DNA from: Streptococcus sp. HMSC072G04 | GTDB lineage: Bacteria; Bacillota; Bacilli; Lactobacillales; Streptococcaceae | Direction of reading: 5' to 3' | Length of the DNA: 51,550 bases | Assembly: GCF_001813295.1 (NCBI RefSeq) | Contig: NZ_KV812017.1 | Span: forward strand, 1-51,550 | In this document: one piece after another, positions 48,686 through 51,550 of the stretch | How the letters are laid out: the number at the start of each line of letters is the position of its first letter | How positions within the stretch are numbered: position 1 is the stretch's first letter | Notes under the pieces: generated by a model | Seen by the model: only the letters and a program-made list of their open reading frames with translations | What the model was told of the DNA's origin: nothing | The model's database searches: none | Translations under genes and position numbers: made by a program

Positions 48686-50659
48686 ATGAATAACAGAAAA
48701 AATAACGGTTTTGTTCGAAATCCATTTCTGTATTTGTTGATTATTGTAGCGGCTGTGACAGGATTCCAGTACTTTTTTGCGGGTAATGGAGTTGGTCAAA
48801 GTCAGCAAATCAACTACACAGAATTGGTCAAAGAAATTAAAAATGATAATGTAAAAACGATCAGTTACCAACCAAATGGTAGTGTGATTGAAATTGCAGG
48901 GACCTATAATAAAGCAAAAGAATCAAAAGAAGATACAGGAATTCAATTTTTTACCCCAAGTGTTCAAAAAGTATCTCGCTTTACTAGTGTCATCCTTCCA
49001 TCTGATATCACCGTCAATGAATTACAAAAATTAGCAGCTGACCACAAAGCAGAAATCACCATCAAGCGTGAGAGCTCAAGTGGCATGTGGATAACAATTC
49101 TCACTTCAATTGTTCCATTTGTTATCGTCATGTTCTTCTTCTTCTCAATGATGAACCAAGGCGGTGGCGGAGGTGCCAGAGGTGCAATGAACTTTGGTCG
49201 TAATAAAGCCCGCGCTGCTAATAAAGAAGATATTAAAGTTCGTTTTTCAGATGTAGCAGGAGCTGAAGAAGAAAAACAAGAACTTGTTGAAGTTGTTGAA
49301 TTTTTAAAAGATCCAAAACGCTTTACTAAATTGGGTGCAAGAATCCCAGCAGGTGTGCTTCTTGAAGGCCCTCCAGGAACTGGTAAAACCCTTTTAGCAA
49401 AAGCAGTAGCTGGTGAAGCTGGAGTGCCATTCTTCAGTATCTCTGGTTCTGACTTTGTTGAAATGTTTGTCGGAGTCGGTGCTAGCCGGGTTCGTTCACT
49501 TTTTGAAGATGCTAAAAAAGCAGCACCAGCCATTATCTTTATCGATGAAATTGATGCTGTTGGGCGCCAACGTGGTGTAGGTCTTGGTGGTGGAAATGAT
49601 GAACGTGAACAAACCCTTAACCAGCTCTTGATTGAGATGGATGGTTTTGAAGGCAACGAAGGAATCATTGTTATCGCAGCAACTAACCGTTCTGATGTCC
49701 TTGACCCTGCCCTTCTTCGTCCTGGCCGTTTTGACCGTAAAGTATTAGTTGGACGTCCAGATGTGAAAGGTCGTGAGGCAATTCTTCGTGTTCATGCTAA
49801 GAATAAGCCACTTGCTCAAGATGTGGACTTGAAATTGGTTGCTCAACAAACACCAGGATTTGTCGGTGCTGATCTCGAAAATGTTTTGAACGAAGCAGCC
49901 TTGGTTGCAGCTCGTCGAAATAAAAAAGTAATTGATGCTGCTGATATCGATGAAGCAGAAGATCGTGTTATTGCAGGTCCATCTAAGAAAGATCGGACGA
50001 TTTCACAAAAAGAACGTGAAATGGTTGCTTATCACGAAGCTGGTCATACAATTGTTGGTCTGGTCTTATCAAATGCTCGTGTAGTTCATAAAGTTACTAT
50101 TGTTCCACGTGGTCGTGCAGGCGGTTACATGATTGCCCTTCCTAAAGAAGATCAAATGTTACTTTCTAAAGAAGATATGAAAGAACAATTAGCTGGGCTC
50201 ATGGGAGGCCGTGTTGCCGAAGAAATTATTTTCAATTCGCAAACAACGGGTGCTTCAAATGACTTTGAACAAGCTACCCAAATGGCGCGTGCAATGGTAA
50301 CGGAATATGGTATGAGTGAAAAACTTGGACCAGTCCAATATGAAGGAAATCATGCGATGTTTGGTGCTCAAAGCCCACAAAAAATGATTTCAGAACAAAC
50401 AGCTTACGAAATTGATGAAGAAGTTCGTGGTTTGTTGAATGAAGCCCGTAATAAAGCGGCAGAAATTATTCAAGGAAATAGAGAAACGCATAAACTAATT
50501 GCGGAAGCTCTATTAAAATATGAAACCTTGGATAGTGTTCAAATTAAATCATTATATGAAACAGGAAAAATGCCTGAAAATTCAGAGCATGAATTGGAAG
50601 AAGAAGCAAAACCTCTATCATATGATGAGATTAAGTCAAAATTAGAAGAAAATAACTAA
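48686..50659 (+). CDS. ftsH: ATP-dependent zinc metalloprotease FtsH
   Basis: 657 aa. Two membrane helices (about 12-30 and 130-155) frame an extracellular domain; then a Gly-rich stretch, AAA+ module with Walker A GPPGTGKT near 229 and SRH, and the M41 protease with HEAGH near 450. It degrades membrane and some regulatory proteins. The ATG has GAGGAG upstream. An acidic C-terminal tail closes the protein. Confidence 0.97.
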   Translation: MNNRKNNGFVRNPFLYLLIIVAAVTGFQYFFAGNGVGQSQQINYTELVKEIKNDNVKTISYQPNGSVIEIAGTYNKAKESKEDTGIQFFTPSVQKVSRFTSVILPSDITVNELQKLAADHKAEITIKRESSSGMWITILTSIVPFVIVMFFFFSMMNQGGGGGARGAMNFGRNKARAANKEDIKVRFSDVAGAEEEKQELVEVVEFLKDPKRFTKLGARIPAGVLLEGPPGTGKTLLAKAVAGEAGVPFFSISGSDFVEMFVGVGASRVRSLFEDAKKAAPAIIFIDEIDAVGRQRGVGLGGGNDEREQTLNQLLIEMDGFEGNEGIIVIAATNRSDVLDPALLRPGRFDRKVLVGRPDVKGREAILRVHAKNKPLAQDVDLKLVAQQTPGFVGADLENVLNEAALVAARRNKKVIDAADIDEAEDRVIAGPSKKDRTISQKEREMVAYHEAGHTIVGLVLSNARVVHKVTIVPRGRAGGYMIALPKEDQMLLSKEDMKEQLAGLMGGRVAEEIIFNSQTTGASNDFEQATQMARAMVTEYGMSEKLGPVQYEGNHAMFGAQSPQKMISEQTAYEIDEEVRGLLNEARNKAAEIIQGNRETHKLIAEALLKYETLDSVQIKSLYETGKMPENSEHELEEEAKPLSYDEIKSKLEENN

Positions 50660-50662
50660 TTC

Positions 50663-50692
50663 AAAAGAAGGAAAATATTTCCTTCTTTTTTA
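50663..50692 (+). terminator. Terminator of ftsH
   Basis: AAAGAAGGAAA pairs with TTTCCTTCTTT and runs into TTT, directly after ftsH. Confidence 0.88.
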
Positions 50693-50703
50693 TTAAAAAA
50701 GTG

Positions 50704-50731
50704 TTGACAGAGTAAAAATATTCTGTATAAT
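50704..50731 (+). promoter_or_regulatory. Promoter of tRNA-Glu copy 2
   Basis: TTGACA (50704-50709), 16-base spacer, TATAAT (50726-50731); A-rich sequence upstream. The word AAAGTGTTGACAG recurs in the promoter at the window end. Confidence 0.88.
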
Positions 50732-50749
50732 AGAATATGTTGTAAAAAT

Positions 50750-50821
50750 GGTCCGTTGGTCAAGGGGTTAAGACACCGCCTTTTCACGGCGGTAACACGG
50801 GTTCGAATCCCGTACGGACTA
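50750..50821 (+). tRNA. tRNA-Glu (anticodon TTC), copy 2
   Basis: 72 nt, identical to the copy at 30298-30369 but on the opposite strand. Anticodon stem CCGCC/GGCGG around TTTTCAC. It has its own promoter and terminator. In pneumococcus a comX copy also follows a tRNA-Glu after ftsH. Confidence 0.97.
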
Positions 50822-50826
50822 TCGAT

Positions 50827-50854
50827 AAACTGTCACCAAGTGGCAGTTTTTTTG
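50827..50854 (+). terminator. Terminator of tRNA-Glu copy 2
   Basis: AACTGTCAC pairs with GTGGCAGTT (one G-T pair), followed by TTTTT. Confidence 0.82.
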
Positions 50855-50859
50855 TGTAT

Positions 50860-50949
50860 TTGGACAAAATAATCAAAAATAATAACCAAATAGTTAAAAA
50901 AACGTGCAGAATAGAAAAAAAGTCCAATGGGCATCTTTATTTTTATAAA
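50860..50949 (+). promoter_or_regulatory. Upstream region of comX
   Basis: TATAAA (50944-50949) is the only -10-like word at a fitting distance, with no good -35, so an activator is needed. Three similar A-rich words, GACAAAATAA, TCAAAAATAA and ACCAAATAGT, start about 10-11 bases apart between 50862 and 50894 and could be a helically phased activator site. I find neither a clear ComE direct repeat nor a ComR inverted repeat. Confidence 0.4.
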
Positions 50950-50975
50950 ATACAGATAAAAGTAAAGGAGAGCTT

Positions 50976-51455
50976 ATGGAATTTAATAAAATGTATCAAA
51001 AAGTAAAATATATCGTAAAAAAATGTGAAAAAGAGTATTATATTCAATTATGGGAAAAGGATGATTGGGAACAAGAAGGTCAGCTAACTCTGTTTGAACT
51101 TTATCAAAAAAATCCTGAAATTGAAACAAATGAAGAATTACTTTATACATATTTCAAAACAAAATTTAGAAATCATATTAAAGATAAAATAAGACAACAG
51201 GAAAGTGATAAGAGAAAAATAAATAGACTTCCATATATTGAAATTGGAGAAATTAGTCACAGAATTTCATCAAGAAAAATATATTTAGATGAGCTGGTTG
51301 TTCTGAGAGATGCATTAAAACGTTTTAAAGAAAAATTAACCGTAAAAGAAAAAGAACAATATGAAGCATTACTAGCAAACAGAAGATGTCTAGGAAAAAC
51401 AAAAATGAAAAAGAAATTAGAGAACTATTTAAAGGACTTTAAAAATTCAATTTAA
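50976..51455 (+). CDS. comX: Competence sigma factor ComX (SigX)
   Basis: 159 aa alternative sigma factor that directs RNA polymerase to late competence genes. The conserved parts are visible: KCEKEYYIQLWEKDDWEQEG, YFKTKFRNHIKDKIRQQES and IGEISHRIS, matching pneumococcal ComX in order and length. The C-terminal half ends in a basic KKKLENYLKDF. The ATG has AAAGGAG upstream. It lies alone between tRNA-Glu and the promoter of the next operon. Pneumococcus has two comX copies; only one is visible here. Confidence 0.93.
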   Translation: MEFNKMYQKVKYIVKKCEKEYYIQLWEKDDWEQEGQLTLFELYQKNPEIETNEELLYTYFKTKFRNHIKDKIRQQESDKRKINRLPYIEIGEISHRISSRKIYLDELVVLRDALKRFKEKLTVKEKEQYEALLANRRCLGKTKMKKKLENYLKDFKNSI

Positions 51456-51460
51456 AAACT

Positions 51461-51511
51461 GAAAGTTGACAGTGAATAAATGAACTTTCAAAAAAATAAA
51501 ATTTTTTGAAA
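51461..51511 (+). terminator. Probable terminator region of comX
   Basis: GAAAGTT (51461-51467) can pair with AACTTTC (51483-51489) over a 15-base loop, and TTTCAAAAAA/TTTTTTGAAA forms a second, all-A/T hairpin up to 51511. Neither is a textbook terminator. Confidence 0.4.
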
Positions 51512-51518
51512 AAAAGTG

Positions 51519-51547
51519 TTGACAGTAAGAGTAGGTCATGATATACT
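51519..51547 (+). promoter_or_regulatory. Strong promoter at the window end, probably of an rRNA operon
   Basis: TTGACA (51519-51524), 17-base spacer, TATACT (51542-51547), with A/T-rich sequence upstream. In pneumococcus comX is followed by an rRNA operon, so 16S rRNA is expected just beyond the edge. The product itself is not in view. Confidence 0.75.
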
Positions 51548-51550
51548 AAT

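Noticed and set aside
48964..49668. 234-codon open frame antisense to ftsH
   Set aside because: Low-complexity Ser/Pro-rich translation that mirrors conserved ftsH codons; no start signal.

Overview
This window is the replication-origin region of a Streptococcus chromosome, most likely from the mitis/sanguinis side of the genus. The gene order dnaA-dnaN-DUF951-ychF-pth-mfd-rqcP-divIC-small ORF-serine hydrolase-tilS-hpt-ftsH-tRNA-Glu-comX, the htrA-parB pair left of dnaA, and a comDE pair framed by tRNA-Arg and tRNA-Asn/tRNA-Glu are the classic streptococcal origin layout. The species cannot be fixed from the sequence alone.

Layout. 1-2800: a leftward ABC transporter operon (permease, lipoprotein, ATPase) under a TPP riboswitch, so probably uptake of a thiamine precursor. 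2828-6914: leftward gdpP-rplI-dnaB-veg. 7109-9485: leftward Nudix-mnmG. 9632-11392: leftward mnmA-marC-type gene, with an unusual repeated hairpin in the mnmA leader. 11596-15226: two secreted LysM wall proteins on either side of a rightward serine dehydratase/HAD operon. 15384-21361: a long leftward operon of two M16-type peptidase homologues, a short RodZ-like protein, pgsA and the ECF transporter core. 21517-22973: rightward yaaA-recF. 23019-25672: leftward guaB and trpS. 25878-30129: rightward ABC-F ATPase and a YfhO-type membrane protein. 30216-32938: leftward tRNA-Arg, comD, comE, tRNA-Glu, tRNA-Asn. 32981-33460: leftward rlmH. 33665 onward: rightward htrA, parB, dnaA, dnaN and the co-oriented genes to comX. 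The window ends inside a strong promoter that by synteny should drive an rRNA operon.

Origin. DnaA boxes lie in three clusters: upstream of htrA, between parB and dnaA, and between dnaA and dnaN. Genes to the left are mainly leftward and genes to the right rightward, as expected for bidirectional replication from about 35.7 kb. Three parS-like sites (17.7, 28.5 and 47.9 kb) sit inside coding regions around it, and parB has no parA neighbour.

Points that stand out. (1) The mnmA leader carries two 17-nt hairpins with the dimensions of a tRNA anticodon arm (5-bp stem, 7-nt loop), and the middle of the loop reads UUC, the anticodon of tRNA-Glu, a substrate of MnmA. (2) comD and comE are intact, but no comC pheromone gene is visible in its usual slot, although comX is present. 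(3) A palindrome TTTACA-N4-TGTAAA recurs between genes, twice inside the same three-part element. (4) A perfect CiaR-type direct repeat lies between a LysM gene and the serine dehydratase operon, in addition to the expected one at htrA.
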